NCBI GenBank assembly: GCA_016934935.1
Contig: JAFGRW010000100.1
Span: 1 to 45,521, forward strand
Length of the DNA: 45,521 nucleotides
Reading direction: 5' to 3'
Source of the DNA: Spirochaetota bacterium
Lineage (GTDB): Bacteria > Spirochaetota > UBA4802 > JAFGJZ01
The notes beneath the pieces are model-generated. The model did not search any database. It saw nothing but the letters and a program-made list of their open reading frames with translations, and was not told the origin of the DNA. The translations under genes were made by a program, and so were the position numbers. This document shows positions 33,480-41,581 of the stretch, piece by piece (within the stretch, counting starts at the first letter, position 1; each line of letters opens with the position of its first letter).

Positions 33480-34501
33480 CAGAAATATTATCACAAGACG
33501 AGATAGATTCCCTATTAACGGCGATATCGACCGGCGAACATGAGATGGAAGACGTTGCGCCGACCGAACAGCGCAAGGTCAAGTTGTACGATTTTCGTCG
33601 TCCCGACAAGTTTTCCAAAGACCAGATCCGAACTTTGCAGATGATGCACGAGACCTTTGCTCGTCTTACAACTACAGCGCTTTCGGCACAGTTGCGGGCT
33701 CTGGTAAGTGTACACGTTGCATCGGTGGATCAGCTTACCTATGAAGAATTTGTGAGGTCGATACCTAATCCGACTACCCTTGCCGTTGTGAATATGGATC
33801 CGCTAAAAGGATCAGCAGTATTAGAGATAGACCCTTCAATCACCTTTACCATTATTGATAAACTGTTTGGTGGTGAGGGCGAAGCCACTAAGATTTCGCG
33901 TGAATTAACAGACATTGAGCTTTCGGTAATGGAAGGTATCGTTGTTCGTATACTTGGTAATCTCCGTGAAGCCTGGTCAAACGTAATTGATCTTCGTCCG
34001 CGATTGGGGAATATCGAGACTAATCCGCAGTTTGCGCAGATTGTTCCGCCTAACGAGATGGTGGTGCTTATCACCCTGGAGACAAAGGTCGGTGAAGTTG
34101 AGGGGATGACAAACCTTTGCCTTCCATACATTACCATAGAGCCTGTAATCTCTAAGCTTTCGGCTCAGTACTGGTTTTCGAGTATCCGTAAAGGTGCTAC
34201 AGATGAGAACCTGCAGATAATTCAAAACCGTCTTGAAAATGTGACTTTAAATGTTGTCGCAGAGATTGGAGATGTTGAGGTTTCCATGCAGGAGGTCTTG
34301 AATCTTTCGCTAGGAGATGTAATTAAACTTTCGAAAACAAAAACCGATTCAGATATGACATTGAAGATTGAGGGCAGGCGCAAGTTTAAATGCAGGCCCG
34401 GTCTTGTTGGAAACCGTGTTTCTGTTCAGGTTGGCGAGCGTATAGAGGAAGTTCCTGATGAACTGCTTATCACCAAAAAAGAAGAAGATGAGATGATGTG
34501 A
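33476..34501 (+). CDS. fliM: Flagellar motor switch protein FliM
   Basis: A 341-residue complete FliM, the C-ring protein that binds phosphorylated CheY. The N-terminal CheY-binding peptide is ILSQDEIDSLLTAI. The middle CheC-like domain has LQMMHETFARLTTTALSAQL and KLFGGEGEA. The C-terminal SpoA domain contains DVEVSMQEVLNLSLGDVIKL. ATG 33476 is chosen because it overlaps the previous stop (ATGA) and starts MTEILSQDEID, the family start. The usual flg/fli neighbours are not present; fliM is followed by a terminator. Confidence 0.96.
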   Translation: MTEILSQDEIDSLLTAISTGEHEMEDVAPTEQRKVKLYDFRRPDKFSKDQIRTLQMMHETFARLTTTALSAQLRALVSVHVASVDQLTYEEFVRSIPNPTTLAVVNMDPLKGSAVLEIDPSITFTIIDKLFGGEGEATKISRELTDIELSVMEGIVVRILGNLREAWSNVIDLRPRLGNIETNPQFAQIVPPNEMVVLITLETKVGEVEGMTNLCLPYITIEPVISKLSAQYWFSSIRKGATDENLQIIQNRLENVTLNVVAEIGDVEVSMQEVLNLSLGDVIKLSKTKTDSDMTLKIEGRRKFKCRPGLVGNRVSVQVGERIEEVPDELLITKKEEDEMM

Positions 34502-34562
34502 TTTTTTAGTTCTTTTCGTTTTTCCTGTTCTTTGTTCCTGTTTTGAATAAAAAAATCGAAAC

Positions 34563-34596
34563 AAAACCCGGAAATTCGTCGTTTTCCGGGTTTTTT
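34563..34596 (+). terminator. Rho-independent terminator after fliM
   Basis: AAAACCCGGAAA (34563-34574) pairs with TTTCCGGGTTTT (34583-34594), then T to 34596. It ends the fliM transcript. It also overlaps the 3' end of the minus-strand RHH gene. Confidence 0.88.
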
Positions 34597-35044
34597 AGCC
34601 AGATGGATGGGGTTTGCCCTCGTAAAAGTTCATACCCCAGCTATTAATAAAGTATGGAAAACCAAAGAAATGGTGCACAAAAGCAGCATGAAAACAGGGA
34701 CGAACAAACACCTTAACGCCATCCATAAATTCTTCGAAGAATTCCATTGCAAGAAATAACATGTACGACAAGCTGTAACAGTAAAGGTTGGCTATATCTT
34801 TAAGCTTTCTTTTTGCGATAATTGAGAAGCGAATATGTACTGATTTATAATTAGTACCTCTCTCCAGATATTTGGTAAGAGTGTTATTGCATACAGGATT
34901 TTTAACCAGTATCTTTGAATACTTGTCCAGTACAGTATTTATTACATCCGAGATATCCATATTATACTTCTCGGCATACTCCTCGATTTTTTCCAGTCTG
35001 CCTGCTTCCACATCGATTGATGTTCTAAAGTCTGAAACTTCCAT
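34595..35044 (-). CDS. RHH-type small regulator (paralogue of the gene at 1-152)
   Basis: A 149-residue protein whose first 50 residues (MEVSDFRTSIDVEAGRLEKI, then NMDISDVINTVLDKYSKI) follow the ribbon-helix-helix pattern. They share about 40 of 51 residues with the gene at 1-152. A second helical segment has VHIRFSIIAKRKLKDIANLY at about 70-100. The C-terminal 40 residues are aromatic and His-rich. GGAGG stands six bases before the ATG. Leader sequence is shared with the copy at 1-152 (CCTCCA, TGTATATAT and GTTAAAATTTTTT blocks). Function is unknown; DNA binding is inferred. Confidence 0.65.
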   Translation of the reverse strand: MEVSDFRTSIDVEAGRLEKIEEYAEKYNMDISDVINTVLDKYSKILVKNPVCNNTLTKYLERGTNYKSVHIRFSIIAKRKLKDIANLYCYSLSYMLFLAMEFFEEFMDGVKVFVRPCFHAAFVHHFFGFPYFINSWGMNFYEGKPHPSG

Positions 35045-35347
35045 TAAGTGCCTCCAGGGATTTGTCTGTATATATATAAACGCAGTTAGAGGCTTTTTTG
35101 TTAAAATTTTTTGTAAGATATTCTAAATAATTGTGAAGTCTTTAAGCGCAAATAAGACGCACTGTAGTGCGTCTTTATAAGCAATTGTCGCACCTGCGGA
35201 GTGGTAACGACTCGATGGGATAATTTCAGGACATAATGTCTAAGGTTCCGGCGTTTTTTTGAGTGAACCGGAATTGCTGATATAATCGAATATACTTTAA
35301 ACGATATTGCTTTTGCGTTATTTTATATCGTACGGCAGTTTAGATAA
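35045..35347. other. Intergenic region with two hairpins
   Basis: Reading left to right it holds the RHH leader, a terminator-like hairpin AAGACGCAC TGTA GTGCGTCTT (35154-35175), and a longer imperfect inverted repeat (GGTTCCGG ... CCGGAA, about 35244-35273). No gene is supported. It separates the RHH gene from the Lgt-like gene. Confidence 0.45.
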
Positions 35348-36427
35348 TTATGCGAATTTTTTTTCATTACCTTTTTTTTGTCTGTTTTTTACTGTTTTAA
35401 AACTGATTATAGAGCTGGTTACCGTGCTCTTACCTGAATGAATAAATGCTGCCAGCCATAAAATTTGCAAGGCAATAATGGTTATCGGGTTTTTAAATGG
35501 GGCAATTCCCTCCAACAATGAAATATCATTTTTATATTCATGACTATACGATAGTGCAATTATAATATAATAAGGAATTACCATGAGGCTCATTAGTTGA
35601 TAGGCAGAAATCTTTCCGTCTCCACGATAATCATCGCGTAAAAACTCCGACAAAAAGCGCCAGATTTGTGTGATACTAAGACTGATAAAGAAGGAGAGTA
35701 TAAACATTTGTTCGAGAAATAAGTATGTGCTCACAGCTCCGGTGCTGATATAGATCAGGGATGTTATTGTCTGGATAGGTGCAGTAGCGCACCCCTCTAT
35801 TCCGCCGTTTGCGATGATTTTTTTTGTTTTACCATAGTATTTTATGCTAAATGGAGATAGCACTTTATGAAAAAGTGCAGAAAGATTTTCTATTTTCTTC
35901 CCGTAACAGCAGCCAAAGCTAATGCACGCCAGACGCCCCGTTCCTTCTCCGATTGCATAGGCTGCGGTAAGCGCGGCCAAAAATGGTAATAACTCTAACT
36001 TTGATGACAATGCGGACCCTGCTGTTATATTAACTATGCCAACGATGACAGGCGCAGCAATAAATCCGGTAAAGACTGCTCCTCCGATTGTAAGTGTTCC
36101 CTTGCGTTTTTCGACAATATATGCTACTATTTTTGATGCAGGCATGCAAATTATTAAAACAAGTGTGAGAGTTAAAATAATCAAAACAATATTGTAGCCT
36201 ATAGCGTGTAATAGAACAAGAGCAATAGCAGCCGAGATCAAAAGAGCGTTTGCAGTAAATAAGCCGTAATAGGTCAAGTTTGTCCCGTTATAAGACCCAT
36301 CGCTATTTTTTGAGTTAGGTAATGCCGCTATAAACTGCCATTTTTCAGCCGAAAGTACACGTGACAAGATAATGCAGATAGTTGTAAGAACGGCCCAAAG
36401 CGATATAGAAAAAATTGTATTTGTCAT
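35348..36427 (-). CDS. Lgt-like (prolipoprotein diacylglyceryl transferase) paralogue
   Basis: A 359-residue polytopic membrane protein with 7-9 helices. Lgt landmarks are present in order: YYGLFTANALLI (Lgt has YYGL.y.), GGAVFTGFIAA (GG...F.G), GEGTGRLACISFGCCYGK (the G..GR.gC...GCCYG region, including the essential Arg), APIQTITSLIYI (hP.QlYe), and ITQIWRFLSEFLRDDYRGDG (late Arg and RF..EF.R motif). The key arginines are kept, but the GNF.N.E glycine-asparagine stretch is altered, so this is a divergent family member. It follows the psd-like gene with one base between. Classic Lgt moves diacylglycerol from phosphatidylglycerol to a prolipoprotein cysteine. Substrate here may differ. Confidence 0.75.
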   Translation of the reverse strand: MTNTIFSISLWAVLTTICIILSRVLSAEKWQFIAALPNSKNSDGSYNGTNLTYYGLFTANALLISAAIALVLLHAIGYNIVLIILTLTLVLIICMPASKIVAYIVEKRKGTLTIGGAVFTGFIAAPVIVGIVNITAGSALSSKLELLPFLAALTAAYAIGEGTGRLACISFGCCYGKKIENLSALFHKVLSPFSIKYYGKTKKIIANGGIEGCATAPIQTITSLIYISTGAVSTYLFLEQMFILSFFISLSITQIWRFLSEFLRDDYRGDGKISAYQLMSLMVIPYYIIIALSYSHEYKNDISLLEGIAPFKNPITIIALQILWLAAFIHSGKSTVTSSIISFKTVKNRQKKGNEKKFA

Positions 36428-36428
36428 T

Positions 36429-37460
36429 TTAGAGGCTCCGTTTTTTTCGGGCTTTATTTTTGGCTGTTATTGCAGTTGCAATAGACGAGCGTACATCAAG
36501 ATCTGTCTCTACACAGGGATTTCCAAAGGCATCAGAGAACCGGCTAATCGCATAAGGAGATGATTGATTTTTTATAAGATCTGTATCAAACCTTATGCGG
36601 TTTTTTTCGAATATAAGAATGTCTACTGAACTGCCGGGGCGATAAAGACTCTTGACCTGTCCTCTCTTAAGAAATAATCCTATGGTTACAGGTTTTGGGT
36701 TGCTGTACTCAAATTCACTGTAGCATTGTACAATGTCACCTATCATAAGTGCTACAACTTCGATCATTGCAACTACGCCGGCGTTTGTTCCTCCGGGCAC
36801 ATCGGTATCAATAATTGTTACAACTCTTCTGTTTTTCGAACAGTGAGATGCTTCGATAATTGTAGCATTTGGATTGCATGAGTGGAAAGCGCCATCTATA
36901 CAATAAAAATCAATAACAATGCCGCTGACAGGCGCGTGGTTGTGGTGATATTTGTCGGGAGTTAATCGAAATATCGCAAAATCCCCATTATGAAATTTTG
37001 ATATCCACTCTCCTTTGTCTTTCCCTAATAGTTCTTTCAAACAGAAGAATTTATTTTTTAAAAATACAAGGTTCCTATTGCTAAATGATCCAACAATACA
37101 TCTTGAATCCGCTGGAGAAACAACTATTTCTTCATCATTTGACATCGGTCTGTATTGATCATACTTAATTTGACGTTCAAAAACCTTGCGCGCACTTGTT
37201 AAAGCAGAGGGATTTACACACTCTTCAATGTTTACACCAACTTGCTTGATAAATTTTTGTCCGCCAGATAAAAAAGAGCCAAATGGAAAATCGTAGTTTA
37301 TGTAAGCCAATAGAGAGCTTGTTCTTGACGAGACAAGTGCGTTAAACATCCACTTTGAATTTTCTCTGATGTTGGAATAAATATAGTTAATAATTGAATT
37401 GTGATACAGGTTTTCGGTAATTATTTCACCTGTTTTACGTTCAATATATTGATGCAGCAT
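36429..37460 (-). CDS. psd: Type II phosphatidylserine decarboxylase proenzyme
   Basis: About 343 residues. The N-terminal layout (YIERKTGEIITENLYHNSI) is the type II PSD start, followed by the SPADSR motif (Asp of the triad), RLTPDKYHHNHAPVSG (catalytic His) and YRPGSSVDILIFE, which replaces the usual LGST self-cleavage site with PGSS; cleavage would fall before the first Ser to make the pyruvoyl group. All three triad residues can be placed. ATG 37460 has GAGGAG eight bases upstream; the frame extends to 37490. It overlaps the end of the 804-residue gene by 20 bases. PSD makes phosphatidylethanolamine; relatives decarboxylate free amino acids. Confidence 0.85.
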   Translation of the reverse strand: MLHQYIERKTGEIITENLYHNSIINYIYSNIRENSKWMFNALVSSRTSSLLAYINYDFPFGSFLSGGQKFIKQVGVNIEECVNPSALTSARKVFERQIKYDQYRPMSNDEEIVVSPADSRCIVGSFSNRNLVFLKNKFFCLKELLGKDKGEWISKFHNGDFAIFRLTPDKYHHNHAPVSGIVIDFYCIDGAFHSCNPNATIIEASHCSKNRRVVTIIDTDVPGGTNAGVVAMIEVVALMIGDIVQCYSEFEYSNPKPVTIGLFLKRGQVKSLYRPGSSVDILIFEKNRIRFDTDLIKNQSSPYAISRFSDAFGNPCVETDLDVRSSIATAITAKNKARKKRSL

Positions 37461-39855
37461 TTGCAAACTCCTCTTGTAGGCAGGTATCATCCCTATCGTG
37501 AAGATTCTTGTAGTATCCTATAATGCCAATAACCATATTTATCAATTCGCACAGTTCATGCTGGCTTAGTTCTTCATAAATCAATGGATCCTTGATTTTC
37601 ATCACATAATCGTAGGGATTACGGCATTTTAAAATATTTTTCACTGTATCTCTGCCCGGTTCATCAATTGAACTGTTCATGACTGTTTTGCAATCGGCAG
37701 CGATAAGGAGCAGCGATTCATGAATCTGTTTTTCTCTAAGTTCATTACGATAATATGATTCGGCACAGAGGTTATAGTCGTTAGCCGATATCTTTTTAAA
37801 GTCAGAAACACCGGCTTTGTTAAGAATTGAGTTTTGTAGTTTTCCCGCACATGAAAATTCTTCAGGTTGATTGATTCTTCTCTTAAGATCTTCGATTGGT
37901 TTTTGGCAGTTGTTTGCTTCTATCAATCTGCTTCCATCTGTTTCGATTATCTTGACAAGGCTGTTAAGGTAGTCTGTTCGTTTTACACGAGTGTATCCTT
38001 TGTATCTGTTGCTGTTTCGGCTTTGTGTTGTGTGGCTGAGAATTTTTTGTAAAAAAATGTTTTGCGTTTTATTGTAAATGTAAAAAGCATCAAGTCCAAG
38101 CGCGCATGAAAAGAATATCTGGCGTCTTTCACTTTCGACATTAACAGTGTCGGGAATATGCTTGTGCGTAATGCCGCCTCGAAGAATATAGTGATATCCT
38201 AATGATGTTATCAAAGATTGAAGTGTGGTTGCCTGAGCCATGTCGCCATTATAACTTGAAAATTGACTGTAGTAGCGTCCTTCAAATCCTGTAAATCCCA
38301 TCTGTGAAAAGTATCGCATTTTATAAAGCATATAAAGAGACATGCTTTCGTGGTAAATTCCATTTACTGTAAGATCGCGTTTAAGACGGTCATCATTACC
38401 CAATGTGCCGTCAAGCGCTGAATTAGAGGACGTACTCAAAACTGCAGCCATATAATCCAGCAATCTGAAGTCCGGAACAATGTCACCTTTTAACCTTAAA
38501 GTTTTTGCTATTAGTTTATCAAGCCAGCATATACCAAAAGGCGTTACCGGGTTACCCGCGAATCTCTGATTAGTTTTTTCCTTCCAACTGCGCCATATCA
38601 TCTGAAGATGTTTTGAATTTAATTCGTGCGGTAAAAACCCCATCACTGTTTCGGGGTGAAATTCCCAAAAGTCAAAGCGAAAGGGGGCAGCGCTGTAGGT
38701 ATTTACAAATAGAGGTAAAAAGTGCTCGGTTATTTTTATTGCTAAATCACCAAAATATTTTTCGTCGAGTTGAGTAAATCCTGATTTTTTATCCTCAAGA
38801 AAACCGGTTAGTTTTTTACTTCCCAATGTTATATGGGTTCCGTTATTTGCAAGGCTTACATTAGAGATATTAGGAATATAAGCAAGGTTTGTAAAAAGAA
38901 TACCGGCCTCTTTCAATCGCGAAATACAGTGTACCTGGCTTCTTGAGAATACTTGATGACATAAATTCATATAATCAAACTTTTCTTTACCGCGATCCCA
39001 ACCGGAAAGGCATGGGCTCATAAAAAGTTCACGGTAAAAAGAATCAGAAACGCAATCGTTAAGTTGCTTCTGTCTGACAGGAGTGACTGGAGAGCAATAC
39101 ACTGTTGTTTTCTGACCGTTTTGAGTGAGTTTGAAAGCCGTGTTAGCGTATGCTGTTAAAAGCTGTGTAAGTAAAAAACGCCGAGAAGTTTCATTAGCAG
39201 CAGCTGTCCCGTTCTTGCCTTCTTTTGATAAATGCGCGGGATAAAACGAAAATGTTTCAGGTGAGGTGTTATCATTCAAAAAATGGTCAAGATAAGGTCT
39301 GAATTTTCCACTGAAGTTGTGATCAGTACGGCTGATCTCGAAAAGTGAGTCCGCGAGAGAGAGCTTAAGCAGATAACTTACAGGTATCCGAATCATCTCT
39401 TTGCCTTCAGAGGAAGTGAAAATAAAGCGTGAAATGTCATCACGAACGCCTTTTCTCGGCGCGCTTTTATCTGATAATATATCCATCTTAAAAAGCGAGA
39501 GAGAATATTTGTTTAGAACGTTTTTTTGAAAACTTACCCAACTGTTTTCCCAAATATCTGCATTATTATTTTCCAGATAATCTCTTAACTTTTCAAGTTT
39601 CTTAGGTGAGGTATCACCTTCGGCAACCTGCTGCTTCATATTTTTATAACAGTTGGAATCTTCAATTGAAATAGCAAGATCGATATTGTTTTTAGATCCG
39701 ATTACCGCTGTTTGAAATTCATTTTCAGAACCGACTGTAACATCATCCTGAAAAAAAGGTAACAGATCTGGACGGCTGTCAGCAATAATTTTATAATCAC
39801 CGTAAATAATGTGCTCAAAATATTTTAATCGGTCTTCAGCTGTTGGCCTGATCAT
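37441..39855 (-). CDS. Unrecognised 804-residue protein, first gene of the psd/lgt-like operon
   Basis: An 804-residue protein, probably cytoplasmic: no signal peptide and no clear membrane helix. I recognise no known domain. Conserved-looking stretches include VGSENEFQTAVIG near residue 36, an aromatic, His-containing block at about 385-400 (FRFDFWEFHPE), and the most striking region at about 500-590: IYHESMSLYMLYKMRYFSQM, GFEGRYYSQFSSYNGDMAQA, GITHKHIPDTVNVESERRQI. The dense Glu/His/Arg pattern looks like an active site, but this is inference. The start is ATG 39855, with the ribosome site GGGAGG in a hairpin loop. It overlaps psd, so the two are probably coupled. Confidence 0.8.
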   Translation of the reverse strand: MIRPTAEDRLKYFEHIIYGDYKIIADSRPDLLPFFQDDVTVGSENEFQTAVIGSKNNIDLAISIEDSNCYKNMKQQVAEGDTSPKKLEKLRDYLENNNADIWENSWVSFQKNVLNKYSLSLFKMDILSDKSAPRKGVRDDISRFIFTSSEGKEMIRIPVSYLLKLSLADSLFEISRTDHNFSGKFRPYLDHFLNDNTSPETFSFYPAHLSKEGKNGTAAANETSRRFLLTQLLTAYANTAFKLTQNGQKTTVYCSPVTPVRQKQLNDCVSDSFYRELFMSPCLSGWDRGKEKFDYMNLCHQVFSRSQVHCISRLKEAGILFTNLAYIPNISNVSLANNGTHITLGSKKLTGFLEDKKSGFTQLDEKYFGDLAIKITEHFLPLFVNTYSAAPFRFDFWEFHPETVMGFLPHELNSKHLQMIWRSWKEKTNQRFAGNPVTPFGICWLDKLIAKTLRLKGDIVPDFRLLDYMAAVLSTSSNSALDGTLGNDDRLKRDLTVNGIYHESMSLYMLYKMRYFSQMGFTGFEGRYYSQFSSYNGDMAQATTLQSLITSLGYHYILRGGITHKHIPDTVNVESERRQIFFSCALGLDAFYIYNKTQNIFLQKILSHTTQSRNSNRYKGYTRVKRTDYLNSLVKIIETDGSRLIEANNCQKPIEDLKRRINQPEEFSCAGKLQNSILNKAGVSDFKKISANDYNLCAESYYRNELREKQIHESLLLIAADCKTVMNSSIDEPGRDTVKNILKCRNPYDYVMKIKDPLIYEELSQHELCELINMVIGIIGYYKNLHDRDDTCLQEEFANAASIY

Positions 39856-39859
39856 TTGG

Positions 39860-39878
39860 CATCGCCTCCCTTGCGATG
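39860..39878 (-). promoter_or_regulatory. Hairpin presenting the ribosome binding site of the 804-aa gene
   Basis: CATCGC (39860-39865) and GCGATG (39873-39878) form a 6-bp stem; on the minus strand the 7-base loop is AAGGGAG, which is the Shine-Dalgarno of the gene starting at 39855. The ribosome site thus sits in an exposed or switchable loop. Confidence 0.45.
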
Positions 39879-40249
39879 ACCAATAATTAAATCATTTGTG
39901 TATGAATTATTTAAAGATAAGATGAATAATCGGTTAAAAACCGCATAAACAGGGAACATTGATAACTGACATTTTATTAAATAATTGTGAATGACAGTAA
40001 TGATTGCATAAACTGGATAGAGCACTTTAAACCTATGGATAAAGAAATATTAATTGGGAGATTATATATAAATTACACATTTATTTTATATTGCTTAAAC
40101 AGTTAACGTGTAAGCAAACAAAAGAATTACCAGTGGTTTCTTCGAATTAGTTAAACGCCGCCTGGTAAAACAATAACTTATTAAAATATTGATGTAATTT
40201 GAGATGTTTTCGAATAATTCTTTTTTAAAATAGTCCTAAGGGGGTTTTT
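39879..40249. other. Divergent promoter region, AT-rich
   Basis: No gene is supported. It separates the divergent 804-residue and glycosyltransferase genes and must hold promoters for both. A small hairpin CGGTT AAA AACCG lies near 39932-39944. A strong ribosome site, AAGGGGG, precedes the GTG at 40250. Confidence 0.45.
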
Positions 40250-41344
40250 GTGGCACATATATTTTACAGTCTTTCAGGAGAGGGTCGAGGGCATGCTGCT
40301 CGTGCACGAACAATAATAGATGATTTGAAAGACCGGCACAGTTTTACGGTTTTCGCTCCAGGAGATGCCTATGGTATGCTTGATGGTTTATATAACAAGC
40401 ATGATGTAAAACTGATCAACATTCCGGGGCTTAATTTTTATTATAATAGCAAAAGAAAGGTCGATTACGGATTAACCCTGGTGAATGCAATAAAATATTT
40501 TATGGATCCTGCTCCGATAAAAAAAATAATTGGGTTAATCGAAGAGGAGAGGCCGGATCTTGTTATAACAGATTTCGAGCCATCACTTCTACGAGCAGCT
40601 GAGAAATGCGGTATGCCTTATATAAGTATTAACCATCAGCATTTTTTATCAACCTATGATCTTGGACAATTGCCGTTGCATTTGCAGCACAAGGCCGCCA
40701 TAATGAGCACAGCTGTAAATTTTATGTATAGTCGTCAATGCAAAACAGTAGTTTCTTCGTTCTTTTTTCCCGGATTAAAAAGTAGAGTCAGAAATGTCAG
40801 TCAGACAGGTGTACTGCTGAATAATAGAATCATAAATGCCGATACTGCGGATCGTGGTCATGTTCTTGTTTATCTTAGACGCTTTCTGGACAGGCGGTTG
40901 CTTGAAATGATAAGTTCGATTGGTAAAAAAGCTATTGTATATAATAACGAATCAGATTATAAAACTAAAAATGTTATCTTTAAAAAAACATGCCCGGATG
41001 CTTTCTGTGAGGATCTGGCGGGATGTTCTTGTCTTGTTACAACGGCTGGAAACCAACTGGTAGGAGAAGCTCTGTATTTAGGAAAGCCTGTGCTTGTGAT
41101 TCCCGAGCCGGATAATTTCGAACAGCAAATCAATGCAGCGTTTTTAAATCTTTCAGGCGGCGGAATATCTTGCGAGGCGGATAATATCGATTCACAGTTT
41201 TTTAAAGATTTTGTTTCAAAGCTGGACAGCTTCGTATTGAATCATCCACGAGATATGCTTTGCGGTAACCAGACAATATCTAACATTGTTGAAGAGTCTA
41301 TTGCTGTAGACCCTGTAAGTACCAAACAAAAAGCAGCATCGTAA
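40250..41344 (+). CDS. MJ1255/VC2487-type glycosyltransferase
   Basis: A 364-residue protein starting at GTG 40250 with AAGGGGG upstream. The N-terminal motif IFYSLSGEGRGHAARARTII is the GxGRGHA glycine-rich motif of MJ1255/VC2487-type GT-B glycosyltransferases (GT1/GT28-like fold, MurG/Spt related). The acceptor half covers about 1-190, and the donor half contains CSCLVTTAGNQLVGEALYLG then KPVLVIPEPDNFEQQINAAF, the donor-nucleotide site. The sugar and acceptor are unknown. It lies divergently from the psd/lgt-like operon and upstream of the radical SAM gene, suggesting a shared lipid or glycan pathway. Confidence 0.85.
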   Translation: MAHIFYSLSGEGRGHAARARTIIDDLKDRHSFTVFAPGDAYGMLDGLYNKHDVKLINIPGLNFYYNSKRKVDYGLTLVNAIKYFMDPAPIKKIIGLIEEERPDLVITDFEPSLLRAAEKCGMPYISINHQHFLSTYDLGQLPLHLQHKAAIMSTAVNFMYSRQCKTVVSSFFFPGLKSRVRNVSQTGVLLNNRIINADTADRGHVLVYLRRFLDRRLLEMISSIGKKAIVYNNESDYKTKNVIFKKTCPDAFCEDLAGCSCLVTTAGNQLVGEALYLGKPVLVIPEPDNFEQQINAAFLNLSGGGISCEADNIDSQFFKDFVSKLDSFVLNHPRDMLCGNQTISNIVEESIAVDPVSTKQKAAS

Positions 41345-41349
41345 ACATA

Positions 41350-41472
41350 ACAATAGGGAACTTCGAAAAATTACCATGTTCCAGAGGGCAAGATGCTTTA
41401 AACGCCTATTATAAAGGAATTTATCGCAAGTTCCATGTTGATAAGTTAATTATTAGAAATTGTCAATATTTT
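41350..41472. repeat. Short interspersed repeat with inverted ends, copy B
   Basis: From 41356, GGGAACTTCGAAAAATTACC; closing GGAATTTATCGCAAGTTCC, ending at 41434. These inverted ends and the flanks (CAATAG on the left; TGTTGATAAGTTAATTATT on the right) match copy A at 2014-2136. It lies between the glycosyltransferase and radical SAM genes. The interior differs from copy A, so the ends are more conserved than the middle. Confidence 0.65.
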
Positions 41473-41581
41473 GTCATGTTTGACATTGTTGCCTGCTCCG
41501 TCTTTTTTTATATTCCATAATTAATATTTATAATATGAATATACTTGTGTTTGTAACGCCGCTGACAAAAAGGCTGATAAA

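Noticed and set aside
41350-41472. Terminator after the glycosyltransferase gene
   Set aside because: The inverted ends match a dispersed repeat at two other sites and have no T-tract, so a repeat explains them better.
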